Shown here: one piece after another, positions 40,542 through 49,105 of the stretch
Layout of the letters: the number at the start of each line of letters is the position of its first letter
How positions within the stretch are numbered: the first letter of the stretch is position 1
DNA from: Zeimonas sp032027205
GTDB taxonomy: Bacteria; Pseudomonadota; Gammaproteobacteria; Burkholderiales; Burkholderiaceae_E
Direction: 5' to 3'
DNA: 64,000 bases
Assembly (NCBI GenBank): GCA_032027205.1
Contig: JAVSMN010000001.1
Coordinates: 1,364,001-1,428,000 of the forward strand
The notes under the pieces: model-generated
Databases searched by the model: none
What the model saw: the letters and a program-made list of their open reading frames with translations, nothing else
Told to the model about the DNA's origin: nothing
Program-made: the position numbers and the translations under genes

Positions 40542-40895
40542 TCAGAACGCGCCGCGGATCCATTCGAGGCGCGCTCCCTCGAAAGCGCAGACGTCGAAGC
40601 GGCACGGCGGCCAGCGATCGCCGAAGCGCTGGTTCATCCAGCGCTGCGCCTCGCGCTGCAGCCGTCGGCGCTTGGCTGCATCGACCGACGCCGCAGCGCC
40701 GCCGAAGGCACTGCTCGTGCGACAGCGCACCTCGACGAACACGAGGCCTGCATCGTCGCGCATGACGAGGTCGATCTCGCCGAGCCGACTCGCCGCGTTG
40801 CGCTCGACGAGCGAGAGCCCCTGGCCGACGAGGAACGCAAGCGCGCGCTCCTCGGCCGCGTCGCCGCGCTCCTGCGTGGGCGAGCGCCGGCTCAC
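40542..40895 (-). CDS. yraN: YraN/UPF0102 family protein
   Basis: A 117-residue protein with a nuclease-like fold. It contains GDAAEERALAFLVGQGLSLVERN, RLGEIDLVMRDDAGLVFVEVRCR and VDAAKRRRLQREAQRWM, the family signature. The start is GTG at 40895, which overlaps the lpoA-like stop (GTGA). The open frame upstream to 41150 runs over lpoA and does not match the family. The cellular function is not established. Confidence 0.92.
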   Translation of the reverse strand: MSRRSPTQERGDAAEERALAFLVGQGLSLVERNAASRLGEIDLVMRDDAGLVFVEVRCRTSSAFGGAAASVDAAKRRRLQREAQRWMNQRFGDRWPPCRFDVCAFEGARLEWIRGAF

Positions 40896-42067
40896 GGCGG
40901 GCTGATCGGTACCAGGACGCCGTCGCGGTATTCGGCGAGCACGCCTTCGCGGGTGAGCATCGTTCCGTCGGCGGACAGCCGCAGTCGGCCGGTGACGCCG
41001 TCGAGATCGATGACCGGCGCGCGGTCGACGAGCAGGCGCGCGACGCGAAACGCGTCGATGCCCAACGCGTAGAGCTTCTGCAGTTCGAGGTTCATGTCGG
41101 CGGGCCGCGGGTAGGCCATCACCGCCGGCGCATCGGGCTGCACGCGCCACGGGAGATCGACGAGGCGCACGCCGTCGAGCTCCGGCGAGCGTATGGGCAA
41201 CGCACCCGCGGCCTGCTGGAGCACTGCGCCGCTGTTCAGCCGCGAAGTGCCGTAGATGGCGGCGCGCGGCCCGAGCGCGACGCGCACCGCCTGCGCGAGC
41301 ACGGGTTGCCCGGCGACGAAGTGAACGTCGGCGCGCAGCGGCGAGAGCCTCGAGCGCATCCGGCTCGAACTCGAGCTCGTGTTCGTCGCCGTGATCGATT
41401 CGAAGGCATCGCCGCCGCGCTCGCGCCAGCGTTCCGCGAACGCAGCGGCGCTGCGCGCGCCCAGCGGCGAATCGTCCTGCACCAGCGCCGCACGCGGGCG
41501 GGGCGCGACGAGCGCCGCTTCGTCATAGGCAATCGACGCGGCCTGGCGCGCCTCGGACTCGATCGACAGGCCGAGCGACAGCATGTTCGGCGGCAGCGAA
41601 TGGCCTTCGCTCTGGTTCAACGCCAGCGTGAACACCGGAGGCGCGCCCGCATCGGCGATCAGCGCGACGGCGTCGCGCGTGAGCGGGCCGATTACCATCG
41701 AGAAGCCGCGCTGCAGCAACTCGTCGTACAGGCCGCGCAAGGCGATCAGGTCTGCGTCGACTTCGACGACCTCGACGGTGATGCCGGAGCCGTCGCGCGC
41801 CTGCGCCGCGCGCGCGCCTTCGACGAGCGCGTTCGTTGCGCGCCCGTACATTCCCGCCGAAGGCGGCGCGAACATCGCGATGCCGATCGGACCCGAGCCG
41901 AAACGCTGGCGCTCGGGCGACGCGACTCCGCGGCCTTCGACCTCCCCGGTGCTAGTCTCGCCCTGCGCCAGCACGGGGAATGCGGGCGCAGCCAGCGCAG
42001 CACCGCCGAGCAGTGCGCGCAGCGCGCAACGCCGGGAAAACCGCGGAAAAGCAGACGTGTCGGACAT
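40892..42067 (-). CDS. lpoA: Penicillin-binding protein activator LpoA/YraM-like (C-terminal domain only)
   Basis: A periplasmic binding-protein-fold protein of 391 residues. E. coli LpoA has about 680 residues and an extra N-terminal TPR domain that is missing here. It contains PIGIAMFAPPSAGMYGRATNALVEGARAA, FSMVIGPLTRDAVALIADAG and RPRAALVQDDSPLGARSAAAFAERW. The signal peptide (about residues 1-34) has an SRRCALR start and ends in VLAQ, with no lipobox cysteine, so it may be soluble rather than a lipoprotein. It is divergent from rsmI, as in E. coli. Confidence 0.82.
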   Translation of the reverse strand: MSDTSAFPRFSRRCALRALLGGAALAAPAFPVLAQGETSTGEVEGRGVASPERQRFGSGPIGIAMFAPPSAGMYGRATNALVEGARAAQARDGSGITVEVVEVDADLIALRGLYDELLQRGFSMVIGPLTRDAVALIADAGAPPVFTLALNQSEGHSLPPNMLSLGLSIESEARQAASIAYDEAALVAPRPRAALVQDDSPLGARSAAAFAERWRERGGDAFESITATNTSSSSSRMRSRLSPLRADVHFVAGQPVLAQAVRVALGPRAAIYGTSRLNSGAVLQQAAGALPIRSPELDGVRLVDLPWRVQPDAPAVMAYPRPADMNLELQKLYALGIDAFRVARLLVDRAPVIDLDGVTGRLRLSADGTMLTREGVLAEYRDGVLVPISPP

Positions 42068-42082
42068 CAGCGCAGCGACTCG

Positions 42083-43045
42083 ATGAGCGGCTCGACGAGC
42101 GGCGTCGAGCCGGGCTCATTATATGTAGTGGCCACTCCGATCGGACATCTGTCGGATATCGGAGGTCGTGCGGCCGATGTGCTGCGTCAGGTCGATCTGG
42201 TAGCGGCCGAGGACACGCGAACGACCCGCGTGCTCCTCGACCATCTCGGCGCGCGTCCGCAGACGATCCCCGCGCATCGACACAACGAGCGAGCAGCCGC
42301 GCAGCGCATCGTCGAGGCGCTCGCCGCCGGGCGCAGCGTCGCGCTGGTCAGTGACGCGGGAACGCCGGCCGTCAGCGACCCGGGCGCGCGCATCGTCGAC
42401 GACGTGCGGGTCGCCGGCTACCGCATCGTTCCGGTACCGGGCCCCTCGGCGCCGCTCGCATTGATCTCGGCGAGCGGGCTGGTCGAAGGACCCTTCCACT
42501 TCGAAGGTTTCCTGCCGTCGCGCGCACGGGCGCGCGACGAGCGGCTGGGCAAGCTCGCTCGAATGCCGCATCCGTTCGTGCTGTTCGAAGCGCCGCATCG
42601 CATTGCGCCGACGCTGTCGGCGATCGCGCGCGTGGCCGGCGCCGGACGACGCATCGCCATCGGCCGCGAATTGACCAAGCGCTTCGAGGAGATCCACGTC
42701 TGCGACGTCGCCGACGCAATGGACTGGCTCGGGGCCGACGAGAACCGGCTGCGCGGCGAGTACGTGCTGGTGGTGGCAGCAGCGTCGAGGGCTGCGGGCG
42801 ACGACGCCGATGCAGCCGCGTCGGGCGTCGTCGAAGTGGACGTGCACGCGCTTCTGTCGGAGCTGCTCGCCGAGATGCCGCTCAGCCGCGCGGTACGGCT
42901 GGCGGGACGGGTGACCGCATTGCCGCGCAGGAAGCTGTATGCGATGGCGCTGGCGGCCGCGCGCGCGATGGGGGCGGCGGGTGCGGGCGAAGGGCCGGGT
43001 ACACAGGACGAGCACGACGCCGAAGATGAGCGGGGCGCGGAGTAG
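42083..43045 (+). CDS. rsmI: 16S rRNA (cytidine(1402)-2'-O)-methyltransferase
   Basis: Methylates the ribose of C1402 in 16S rRNA. It has 320 residues of the tetrapyrrole methylase fold. Motifs are LYVVATPIGHLSDIGGRA, VAAEDTRTTRVLLDHLG, SDAGTPAVSDPG and PVPGPSAPLALISASGL. The C-terminal part is extended and acidic (DEHDAEDERGAE). The ATG at 42083 lies 15 nt from the lpoA start codon on the opposite strand. Confidence 0.93.
   Translation: MSGSTSGVEPGSLYVVATPIGHLSDIGGRAADVLRQVDLVAAEDTRTTRVLLDHLGARPQTIPAHRHNERAAAQRIVEALAAGRSVALVSDAGTPAVSDPGARIVDDVRVAGYRIVPVPGPSAPLALISASGLVEGPFHFEGFLPSRARARDERLGKLARMPHPFVLFEAPHRIAPTLSAIARVAGAGRRIAIGRELTKRFEEIHVCDVADAMDWLGADENRLRGEYVLVVAAASRAAGDDADAAASGVVEVDVHALLSELLAEMPLSRAVRLAGRVTALPRRKLYAMALAAARAMGAAGAGEGPGTQDEHDAEDERGAE
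42118..42123 (-). promoter_or_regulatory. Candidate -10 element (TATAAT) for lpoA, inside rsmI
   Basis: On the minus strand TATAAT lies 50 nt upstream of the lpoA ATG, within the first codons of rsmI. The -35 position has no good match. It would make the promoter of lpoA-yraN overlap the rsmI coding start. Confidence 0.4.
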
Positions 43046-43102
43046 CGCCTGCGACTTCACCTGCGACCTGCCGTGAAACGCGGCGTTTCTGCTTTCGTAG
43101 CC

Positions 43103-43147
43103 CTCTTCAGACGCAGAAATACCGCATTTCGCGGCGCAGTTGAAGAG
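43103..43147. terminator. Imperfect hairpin between convergent rsmI and rlpA
   Basis: CTCTTCA pairs with TGAAGAG over an inner CGC/GCG and a GAAAT-ACCGC-ATTTC loop, giving 15 paired bases with bulges. It lies in the 161-nt spacer between two convergent genes, so a bidirectional terminator is plausible. There is no clear T-tract on either side. A smaller dyad, GAAACGC and GCGTTTC, is at 43075-43089. Confidence 0.5.
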
Positions 43148-43206
43148 CGCGCTGCGGCACGCGGGGCACGCGGGGCGGGCAGTAGCGTCCTGGTGGGTGC
43201 GCCCCC

Positions 43207-44415
43207 TTATCGGAAGATCGGAAACGGCTGCAACGCGGTGGCGCCGCGCACGCGAGCGGCGGCATCCAGGGCGTGCTCGCGTTGCGGCCAAGGCCCCGCC
43301 TGGACCTTGTACAAGCCGCCTTCGTGATGCAGGTCGAACCGGGCGCCGAGCCACGCGAACTCGCGCCGGAACCGCTCCAACGCCGCGCGCGCGCCGTCCG
43401 CGGAAGCGAAGGCGCCAAGCTGTAGCCAGAAGCCGGGCGCGTCGGCCTTCGCACCCGCCTGCGGCGCCGGCGATGACGGCATGGAAGCCCGTTCGGCCGA
43501 CACTCGCTCCGCGGACGGCCCGGCTGGCGCGGACGCCAGCGCCACCGCCTGGGTCGTCGCCGCCGATGGCGCGTCGAACTCCCTGCTTTCGCCCGAGAAC
43601 CGGGTTTCGACGACGAGGCGGCCGGGCAGGTTTTCGGGCGTCGGCGAGGCGGGCGGGGAGTCGACACCTGCCGAGGAGACCGTCAGCGTGACCGGGGCCC
43701 CGACGGGCGACGCTACTCCACCCGGCGCAGACTCCGTCTGCGCAGCGGGAGCCGCCGCGGGTGCCGGGCCGGCCACCGCTCCATCCTGAACCGCTCCGGG
43801 ACTGATTCCAGCCACCAGCAGCGGCGCCCCCGGCGCATCGAACCGCGTGATCGCCTCGATCTCGACCTCGGCGCTGCCCGCTTCGACGAAGCCGAGCTTG
43901 GCGGCCGCCGTGTACGACAGATCGATCAACCGGTTCTGCAGGAACGGTCCGCGATCGTTGACCCGCACGACGACGCTGCGGCCCGTGCCTGCGCGCGTCA
44001 CGCGCACGTAGCTCGGGATCGGCAGCGTCGGATGCGCCGCCGTCATCGCGTACATGTCATAGGGCTCGCCGCTCGAGGTCGGCTTGCCGTGATAGCGCCG
44101 TCCGTACCACGAAGCGATCCCGCGCTCGCTGTAGGGCGCGAGTTGGCTCATCGGCACGTAGGTGCGGCCGAACACCGTGTACGGACGCGCGGTGCGCAGC
44201 AGCACCGGTTCGGCGCGCGGCACCGCATCGGGGATGGCAGCGACGTCGGCCGGCGACAGATGCCCGGGACCATCGTCGAGGTAATAGCCGCCGCCGCGCG
44301 ACGCTGCGCCGTCGGCGCCCGATCCGCTGCGCGCTCCCTTCGATGTCGAGCACGCGCCGAGCGCGAACAGCAGCGGCACGAACGCGATCCACAGCGCGAT
44401 CCGCACTCCGGTCAT
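43207..44415 (-). CDS. rlpA: Septal ring lytic transglycosylase RlpA with SPOR domain
   Basis: An outer membrane lipoprotein that cleaves glycan strands lacking stem peptides, at septa. It has 402 residues. The lipobox is LGAC with Cys22. The double-psi beta-barrel reads ERGIASWYGRRYHGKPTSSGEPYDMYAMTAAHPTLPIPSYVRVTR and NDRGPFLQNRLIDLSYTAA. A Pro/Ala-rich linker of about 130 residues leads to a C-terminal SPOR domain starting FWLQLGAFASADGA. It overlaps the BtuF-like gene by 4 nt (ATGA). Confidence 0.93.
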   Translation of the reverse strand: MTGVRIALWIAFVPLLFALGACSTSKGARSGSGADGAASRGGGYYLDDGPGHLSPADVAAIPDAVPRAEPVLLRTARPYTVFGRTYVPMSQLAPYSERGIASWYGRRYHGKPTSSGEPYDMYAMTAAHPTLPIPSYVRVTRAGTGRSVVVRVNDRGPFLQNRLIDLSYTAAAKLGFVEAGSAEVEIEAITRFDAPGAPLLVAGISPGAVQDGAVAGPAPAAAPAAQTESAPGGVASPVGAPVTLTVSSAGVDSPPASPTPENLPGRLVVETRFSGESREFDAPSAATTQAVALASAPAGPSAERVSAERASMPSSPAPQAGAKADAPGFWLQLGAFASADGARAALERFRREFAWLGARFDLHHEGGLYKVQAGPWPQREHALDAAARVRGATALQPFPIFR

Positions 44416-45200
44416 CGACCCTCCTCCCCGTTCGACCCGTCGACGTCCAGCGCGCGATCGAGTGCATCGCGATAGCCGAGCAGGTAGTGCAGTCCGTCGA
44501 TCGCCCGCGTGCCGTACCACGACGTCATTTCGCCGTCGATCGTCGCGAACATGGGCGCTCGGCGACCGCACGCGCGCTGCAACGCGGCTCGATGCCGCTC
44601 GACGAACCGGTACGGCTCGGAGGACAGCAGCACGACGCGCGCGCCGCGCGCATCGATCGACGGGTCGGCCACCTCCGGGTAGCGCGGCTGCTCGTCCGCG
44701 ACGACCGAGCGCAGCCCGACCGCGGCGAGCATGTGCGCGATGAAGGTCTCGCGTCCGATGCTCATCCACGGGTCCTTCCAGATCAGGTAGAGCACGTCCA
44801 CCAGCGCGAAGCGCCGCGTGGCCACGCGATGCACCGCCTCGCGCTGCCGATCAGCGATGCGCTGCGCAGCGGCGCGCACGCCGAAGCGATCGCCGAAGGA
44901 CTCGATCAGCGCGAGGTTGTCGTCGACGGTGATCGGATGGGTGACGACGATCTCCGGCCCGAATCCGGCGATGCGCTCGACGGTCGGCTTCTCGTTCTCG
45001 TCGACGTTGACGACGACGTGCGTGGGCGCCAGCGCCCGCACGCGCTCTACATCGACGTCCTTCGTGCCGCCGACCCTCGGCACGTCGCGCAATGCATCGC
45101 GCGGATGAATGCAGAAGCCCGTGCGGCCGACGAGTTGATCGCGCAACCCGAGCTGGCACAGCAGCTCGGTGAGGCTCGGCACGAGCGACACGATGCGCAT
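44412..45200 (-). CDS. BtuF-like cobalamin/metal-chelate binding protein without signal peptide
   Basis: A helical-backbone metal receptor (periplasmic binding protein type III) of 262 residues. It begins MRIVSLVPSLTELLCQLGLRDQLVGRTGFC and has RVGGTKDVDVERVRALAPTHVV and EPYRFVERH. No signal peptide is present, and the ATG at 45200 has a GAAGG site. An alternative ATG at 45233 would add only 11 residues and no signal. Cytoplasmic location would be odd for a BtuF role. No btuC or btuD gene is nearby. The stop overlaps the rlpA start. Confidence 0.75.
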   Translation of the reverse strand: MRIVSLVPSLTELLCQLGLRDQLVGRTGFCIHPRDALRDVPRVGGTKDVDVERVRALAPTHVVVNVDENEKPTVERIAGFGPEIVVTHPITVDDNLALIESFGDRFGVRAAAQRIADRQREAVHRVATRRFALVDVLYLIWKDPWMSIGRETFIAHMLAAVGLRSVVADEQPRYPEVADPSIDARGARVVLLSSEPYRFVERHRAALQRACGRRAPMFATIDGEMTSWYGTRAIDGLHYLLGYRDALDRALDVDGSNGEEGR

Positions 45201-45239
45201 TGCGCCTTCGCCCGCTGCCGCAAGCGCCGGCACCGCCTT

Positions 45240-45887
45240 CTACTTGCCCGCCTGGCGCTCCTTCTGCACCAGCCAGTCGATGACGCGCAACGCGCCGGCA
45301 TTGGAGCCGACCAGGCTCGGCGCCGTGTAGTACTTGCCGGCGACCGCCATCGCGGGGACGCCGTCGACGCCGTAGGCCTGCGTGAGCTGCGCACCGCGCG
45401 ACATCTTCGTGCGCACGGCGAACGACTTCCACGTCTCGAGGAACTTGTCCTTGTCGACGCCGTGCTTCGACAGCACGTCGATCATCTTCTCGGGCGTGTC
45501 CATCCGGTTGCCATCGACGTGGATCGCGCGGAAAACGACTTCGTCGACCTTCTCGGCGACGCCCATCGATTCGAGCGTGTAGTACAGCTGCTGGTGGCGC
45601 CGATCGCCGAAGGGCACGTGCACGCGCTTGAAGACGACGTCGGACGGCAACTTCGACAGCCACTGCTTCAGCAACGGCTCGAGCGCGTTGCAGTGCGGGC
45701 AGCCGTACCAGAAGAACTCGATGACCTCGATCTTGCCGGCCGGTGCTTCGGTGGGTTGCGGCGGCGACACCAGGCGGTAGTCGCGACCTTCGACCGGCGC
45801 GGTCTGCGCGCGCGCAGCGGGAAGCGCGGCAGCGCCGGCCATTGCGGCGCCGGCGGAGATCAGGGTTCGTCTGCGAGCATCGATCAT
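45240..45887 (-). CDS. dsbA: Thiol:disulfide interchange protein DsbA
   Basis: Periplasmic oxidant that introduces disulfides into exported proteins. It has 215 residues. The signal peptide covers about residues 1-27, with an RRR start and ARA ending. The active site CPHC is at residues 63-66 (FFWYGCPHC), and the cis-proline is in GVDGVPAMAV. It lies 39 nt upstream of the BtuF-like gene and 52 nt downstream of the SPOR gene. Confidence 0.95.
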   Translation of the reverse strand: MIDARRRTLISAGAAMAGAAALPAARAQTAPVEGRDYRLVSPPQPTEAPAGKIEVIEFFWYGCPHCNALEPLLKQWLSKLPSDVVFKRVHVPFGDRRHQQLYYTLESMGVAEKVDEVVFRAIHVDGNRMDTPEKMIDVLSKHGVDKDKFLETWKSFAVRTKMSRGAQLTQAYGVDGVPAMAVAGKYYTAPSLVGSNAGALRVIDWLVQKERQAGK

Positions 45888-45939
45888 GAGGCGTTCCGAA
45901 AGAGTCGCGCCCGCCCGCGAAGCGCGGCGCGCGAGGGTT

Positions 45940-46575
45940 TCACCGCTGCCGGACTACCGAAGCCTCGATTCCGTTCTCGGCCAGTCGCGCGCGAGCGCGG
46001 TTCATCGAGTCGAGCTGCGCGTAGGGTCCGACGCGGACACGATACAGCGTCTGGCCGTTGACCTGCGCGTCGAGCACGCGAGCCTCGAAGCCGATCAGCG
46101 CCAGGCGCGCCTTCATGCTCTCCGCCTCCGACGACGAGCGGAAGGCGCCTGCCTGCAGCAGGTAGCTGGCGTCGCCCTGCACGCTCGCGGTGCCCGGCGA
46201 TGCGGCTGTGGCGCCCGCCGCGGCACTCGCGCTGGACGGCGCCGAAGCGACGATCGGCGCCGAAGCCGACGAAGGCGCACCGGCGGGCAGCGCGGGCGTC
46301 GGCGCGGCAGCGGTCGACGTCGCAGCGCCCGTGGTCGGCCGCGCCTTCGCATGCAACGGAGCGTTCGGATCGGGCGCCTCGGACAGCGACTTCGGCTCGA
46401 GCGCCGGCTCGGGAGTTCGCTTGCTCTTGTCGACGAACGGCACCGGCGCGCGCGTGACGATCATCGCGACGACGACGGCGACCGACAACCCGGCGATCAG
46501 TCCGACCAGGAAACCGAGCAGCGTGCCTCCGCGCATGCGGTGACCGAGGCCCGGACGAACGACGCGATCCACCAT
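45940..46575 (-). CDS. SPOR-domain membrane protein (FtsN/DedD-like)
   Basis: A bitopic inner-membrane protein of 211 residues. The single helix is about residues 18-41 (TLLGFLVGLIAGLSVAVVVAMIV). It is followed by a Pro/Ala/Ser linker and a C-terminal SPOR domain, DASYLLQAGAFRSSSEAESMKARLALIGFEARV and RVRVGPYAQLDSMNRARARLAENG. SPOR domains target septal peptidoglycan. The ATG overlaps nothing, but the gene immediately follows argS (stop at 46576), a conserved argS-SPOR arrangement. Confidence 0.9.
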   Translation of the reverse strand: MVDRVVRPGLGHRMRGGTLLGFLVGLIAGLSVAVVVAMIVTRAPVPFVDKSKRTPEPALEPKSLSEAPDPNAPLHAKARPTTGAATSTAAAPTPALPAGAPSSASAPIVASAPSSASAAAGATAASPGTASVQGDASYLLQAGAFRSSSEAESMKARLALIGFEARVLDAQVNGQTLYRVRVGPYAQLDSMNRARARLAENGIEASVVRQR

Positions 46576-48351
46576 TTACATCCTCTCGGGAGCCGATACG
46601 CCGAGCAGCGCCAGGCCGTTGCGGAACACCTGCCGCACGGCGAGCAGCAGCGCCAGGCGCGCGAGCCTCGTCGCCTCGTCATCGACGAGCACTCGTTCGG
46701 CATTATAGTAAGAGTGAAGTTCGGCAGCTAAGTCTTTGAGATAGAAGGCAATCGCATGCGGCGCGAGCTCGTCTACCGCCGCCTGCAGCGCCTGCGGGAA
46801 CGCAGCAATGCGCGCGCACAGCGCGAACTCGCGCGCTCCACCCAACGGGTCCAGCGCGACGTCGCCGGCGGTCACCGAACGGGCGAGCGCGTCGGCATCG
46901 CCGCCCCACTGCGCCAGCACCGAGCAGATGCGCGCGTGCGCGTACTGGATGTAGTAGACCGGGTTCTCGTCGGTGCGCGCGAGCGCCAGGTCCACGTCGA
47001 AGACGAACTCGCTGTCGGCCTTGCGCGAGATCAGGAAAAAGCGCACCGCGTCGCGCCCGCGCTGCTCGTCGATGCGCACTTCGCCGTCGTCGTCGCGCAC
47101 TTCGCCGGTCCACAGGATCAGGTCGCGCAGCGTCACATACGAGCCGGCGCGCTTGGAGATCTTCACCTCCTCGCCGCCGCGCATCACGGTGACCATCTTG
47201 TGCATGACGTAGTCGGGATAGCCTTGCGGAATCCCGATGTCGAGCGCCTGCAGGCCGGCACGCACGCGCGCGATCGTGCCGTGGTGGTCGGAGCCCTGAA
47301 CGTTGATCGCCCGCGCGTAACCGCGCTCCCACTTCGCGACGTGATAGGCGACGTCGGGCACGAAGTACGTGTAGGCGCCGTCGGACTTGCGCATCACGCG
47401 GTCCTTGTCGTCGCCGAACGCGGTCGTGCGCAACCACAGCGCGCCCTCGTCCTCGTAGGTGTGGCCCGACCGACGCAACGCGTCGACCACCGCCTGCACG
47501 CGACCGTCGGCGTACAGCGACGACTCGAGGTAATGGCGATCGAAGCGCACGCCGAACGCGCGCAGGTCGATGTCCTGCTCGTGGCGCAGATAGGCGACGG
47601 CGAAGCGGCGGATCTCTTCGAGATCGTCGGGGTTGCCGGCGCCGCGCACCGTTTCCACCTGTTCGGCCGAGACGCTCTTCCCGGACAGGTAGTCGGCGGC
47701 GATGTCGCGGATGTACTCGCCGCGATAGCCGTCGACCGGAAACCGCGGGTCGTCGGGCTCGAGGCCGCGCGCGCGCGCCTGCACCGAACGCGCGAGGTTG
47801 TCGATCTGCGCGCCGGCGTCGTTGTAGTAGAACTCGCGCGTCACGCGCCAGCCGTCGGCGTCGAGCAGCGCCGACAGCGCATCGCCCAGCGCGCCCTGTC
47901 GGCCATGACCGACGTGCAGCGGTCCGGTGGGATTCGCCGAGACGAACTCGACGAGCACCTCGCGTCCGCCGCCGCGGTTGCCGCGGCCGAACGCATCGGC
48001 ATCGGCCAGCGCACGTCGAATCGCGACGCGCTTGGCGCCGGCGCGCACGCGCAGGTTCAGGAAGCCGGGACCGGCGATCTCGATCGACTCGATCAGCGCC
48101 CCAGCGTCGCCGCCTTCGCGATCGAGCGCCTCGAGCGCGTCCTTCAGTTGCGTGGCGACCGCCCGCGGGTTCGACTTCAGCGGACGCGCCAATTGCAGCG
48201 CGAGATTCGACGCGAGATCGCCGTGCTCGGGCTGCTTCGGGCGTTCGAGCTCGATCGACGGAACGTCGACGTCGATGCCGGCCTGCTCGACGACGCGCTG
48301 CGCCGCGATGCGCAGCGACTCGGCGATGCGCGATTTCTGCTCGGGTAACAT
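46576..48351 (-). CDS. argS: Arginine--tRNA ligase
   Basis: Class I aminoacyl-tRNA synthetase of 591 residues. Motifs include the N-terminal Add1 domain, the HIGH-type signature in SANPTGPLHVGHGRQGALGD, NVQGSDHHGTIARVRAGLQAL and the KMSK-type loop KISKRAGSYVTL. The C-terminal anticodon-binding domain ends AVRQVFRNGLALLGVSAPERM. A TACAAT element lies 8 nt before the ATG, and no Shine-Dalgarno sequence is seen. Confidence 0.96.
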   Translation of the reverse strand: MLPEQKSRIAESLRIAAQRVVEQAGIDVDVPSIELERPKQPEHGDLASNLALQLARPLKSNPRAVATQLKDALEALDREGGDAGALIESIEIAGPGFLNLRVRAGAKRVAIRRALADADAFGRGNRGGGREVLVEFVSANPTGPLHVGHGRQGALGDALSALLDADGWRVTREFYYNDAGAQIDNLARSVQARARGLEPDDPRFPVDGYRGEYIRDIAADYLSGKSVSAEQVETVRGAGNPDDLEEIRRFAVAYLRHEQDIDLRAFGVRFDRHYLESSLYADGRVQAVVDALRRSGHTYEDEGALWLRTTAFGDDKDRVMRKSDGAYTYFVPDVAYHVAKWERGYARAINVQGSDHHGTIARVRAGLQALDIGIPQGYPDYVMHKMVTVMRGGEEVKISKRAGSYVTLRDLILWTGEVRDDDGEVRIDEQRGRDAVRFFLISRKADSEFVFDVDLALARTDENPVYYIQYAHARICSVLAQWGGDADALARSVTAGDVALDPLGGAREFALCARIAAFPQALQAAVDELAPHAIAFYLKDLAAELHSYYNAERVLVDDEATRLARLALLLAVRQVFRNGLALLGVSAPERM

Positions 48352-48359
48352 GGACCGCG

Positions 48360-48365
48360 ATTGTA
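48360..48365 (-). promoter_or_regulatory. Candidate -10 element (TACAAT) 8 nt before the argS start
   Basis: On the minus strand TACAAT and CGCGGTCC precede the argS ATG directly. If used, the mRNA would have only 1-3 leader bases. The -35 position, CAGGCA, is a weak match. Confidence 0.35.
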
Positions 48366-48392
48366 CTGGCCGCCCCGCGCGTTGCCTGCCGC

Positions 48393-49058
48393 ATGGCGCT
48401 GCACCTCGAAGCCGACATCGAACTCGATCACCTGGTCGTCGCCTGCGAGACGCTCGAGCAGGGCGACGCCTGGCTGCATGCGCTCGCCGGCGTCGCGCCG
48501 GCAGGCGGAGGCCCGCACCCCGGCTGGGGCACGCGCAACCGCGTGCTGCGGCTCGATGCGCGCACTTACCTCGAACTGATTGCCGCCGATCCCTCGCAGC
48601 CCGCGCCGGCGCTGCCGCGCCCGTTCGGACTCGACGATCCGGCGCTGCGCGAGCAGGTCACCGACCGTCCGCGACTCGTGCATTTCGTCTGCCGCGTCGC
48701 GGCGCTCGAATCGCCTTCGGCGGCAGACCTTCGCATCGAAGCGATGACGCGAGGCGTTCTGTCATGGCGCATCGAGATGCCGGCGGACGCGCGCGCCTCA
48801 GCGCTTCGATGGACCGGGTTGCGCCGGCTGCAGCCCACGAGAATCGAATGGCAGGGAGGAGCGACGCCGGTTCGGCATCCGGTGGATGCACTTGCCGCGT
48901 CGGGAGTCACGTTGCGCAGCTTGAGGATCGCAGCGCCGGGCGGGGTAGCGCTGCCGCTTGCGCTTCTGGACGATCCGCGCATCGCCGTTGCAGATGCCGC
49001 CCAGCCGTCGCTCGCTGCGGAGCTGTGGACGCCGAGGGGGTGGCGGCTCATCGACTGA
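48393..49058 (+). CDS. VOC family protein (Glyoxalase_3-like)
   Basis: A 221-residue protein with one VOC-like domain. It begins ELDHLVVACETLEQGDAWLHALAGVAPAGGGPHPGWGTRNRVLRLDARTYLELIAADP, matching the Glyoxalase_3 layout. The C-terminal part contains SALRWTGLRRLQPTRIEWQGG and EVLWT-like sequence. Reaction unknown. It is divergent from argS by 41 nt and converges on the acyl-CoA synthetase gene. Confidence 0.78.
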   Translation: MALHLEADIELDHLVVACETLEQGDAWLHALAGVAPAGGGPHPGWGTRNRVLRLDARTYLELIAADPSQPAPALPRPFGLDDPALREQVTDRPRLVHFVCRVAALESPSAADLRIEAMTRGVLSWRIEMPADARASALRWTGLRRLQPTRIEWQGGATPVRHPVDALAASGVTLRSLRIAAPGGVALPLALLDDPRIAVADAAQPSLAAELWTPRGWRLID

Positions 49059-49105
49059 TGCGCGGGTGCACCACCGTCGGCGCGGCGCACGCCGGCGAGT
49101 TCGTC

